Source: Hyphomicrobiales bacterium
GTDB taxonomy: Bacteria; Pseudomonadota; Alphaproteobacteria; Rhizobiales; Beijerinckiaceae
DNA: 33,903 bases
Assembly: GCA_019237205.1 (NCBI GenBank)
Contig: JAFAHO010000368.1
Coordinates: 1-33,903 of the forward strand
Reading direction: 5' to 3'
Below the pieces are notes generated by a model. That model was given only the letters and a program-made list of their open reading frames with translations, was not told the origin of the DNA and ran no database searches. Below, piece after piece: positions 33,863 to 33,903 of the stretch (its first letter is position 1; each line of letters opens with the position of its first letter). Made by a program: the position numbers and the translations under genes.

Positions 33863-33903
33863 TCATCGCACCGAAGGCGACCATCAGCGCCTCGTTCCGC
33901 CGG

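Noticed and set aside
1..33903. CRISPR array or phage/defence island
   Set aside because: No regularly spaced direct repeats with unique spacers, and no cas, restriction, toxin or phage structural genes were recognised.

Overview
The window is high-GC DNA with the codon bias of an alphaproteobacterium of the Hyphomicrobiales (Rhizobiales). That placement rests on gene content: a CYP199-type P450, a ComM/hybrid-kinase pair, a fused malic enzyme-phosphotransacetylase, a CobW-WD40 pair, a PEP-CTERM protein and the typical palindromic intergenic repeats. It is consistent with the Methylocystaceae, Beijerinckiaceae or Bradyrhizobiaceae, but no gene fixes the genus. It reads as chromosomal DNA with several patches of gene decay. 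I saw no rRNA, tRNA, CRISPR array or intact mobile element.

Layout, left part (1-8.5 kb). A broken IS1595-like transposase tail sits at the left edge. A PAP2 phosphatase, a gene-poor AT-richer stretch, comM and a soluble-looking hybrid histidine kinase follow. Next come a frameshifted secreted HAD phosphatase and a secreted PEP-CTERM protein on the minus strand. Upstream of that last gene are four ATGAC/GTCAT half-sites at exact 11-bp steps, resembling a Pho box.

Middle (8.5-21.6 kb). A class III adenylate cyclase and peptide deformylase form a likely minus-strand operon. Two tandem SRPBCC genes, rmuC and a divergent MarR-thioesterase pair with a palindromic operator follow. A graveyard of three gene remnants (a quinol monooxygenase, a cyclase and an SDR dehydrogenase) lies at 13.7-14.5 kb. 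Then come a YkgJ cysteine-cluster protein, an SH3-like secreted protein, a CobW GTPase with a WD40 protein, and a two-gene unit in which one 763-residue protein joins an FGGY sugar kinase to a HAD sugar-phosphate phosphatase and overlaps a SorC-type sugar-sensing regulator. ndk closes the block.

Right part (21.9-33.9 kb). A small secreted protein and a DEAD-box helicase with a DEVD motif II are followed by a rearranged patch. In it a TsdA-like cytochrome c remnant is interrupted by an inverted piece that appears to belong to the same gene, and it abuts a truncated VOC protein. Next are the two subunits of aconitase X, overlapping by 4 bp, then a YjbR protein, a CYP199-like P450, maeB, a GH25 lipoprotein and a NodB-type deacetylase.

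The candidates most worth following as a system are the kinase-phosphatase fusion with its regulator and flanking dyads, and the phased-site promoter driving an exosortase substrate. Several pseudogene calls rest on single-base frameshifts, so sequencing error should be excluded first.
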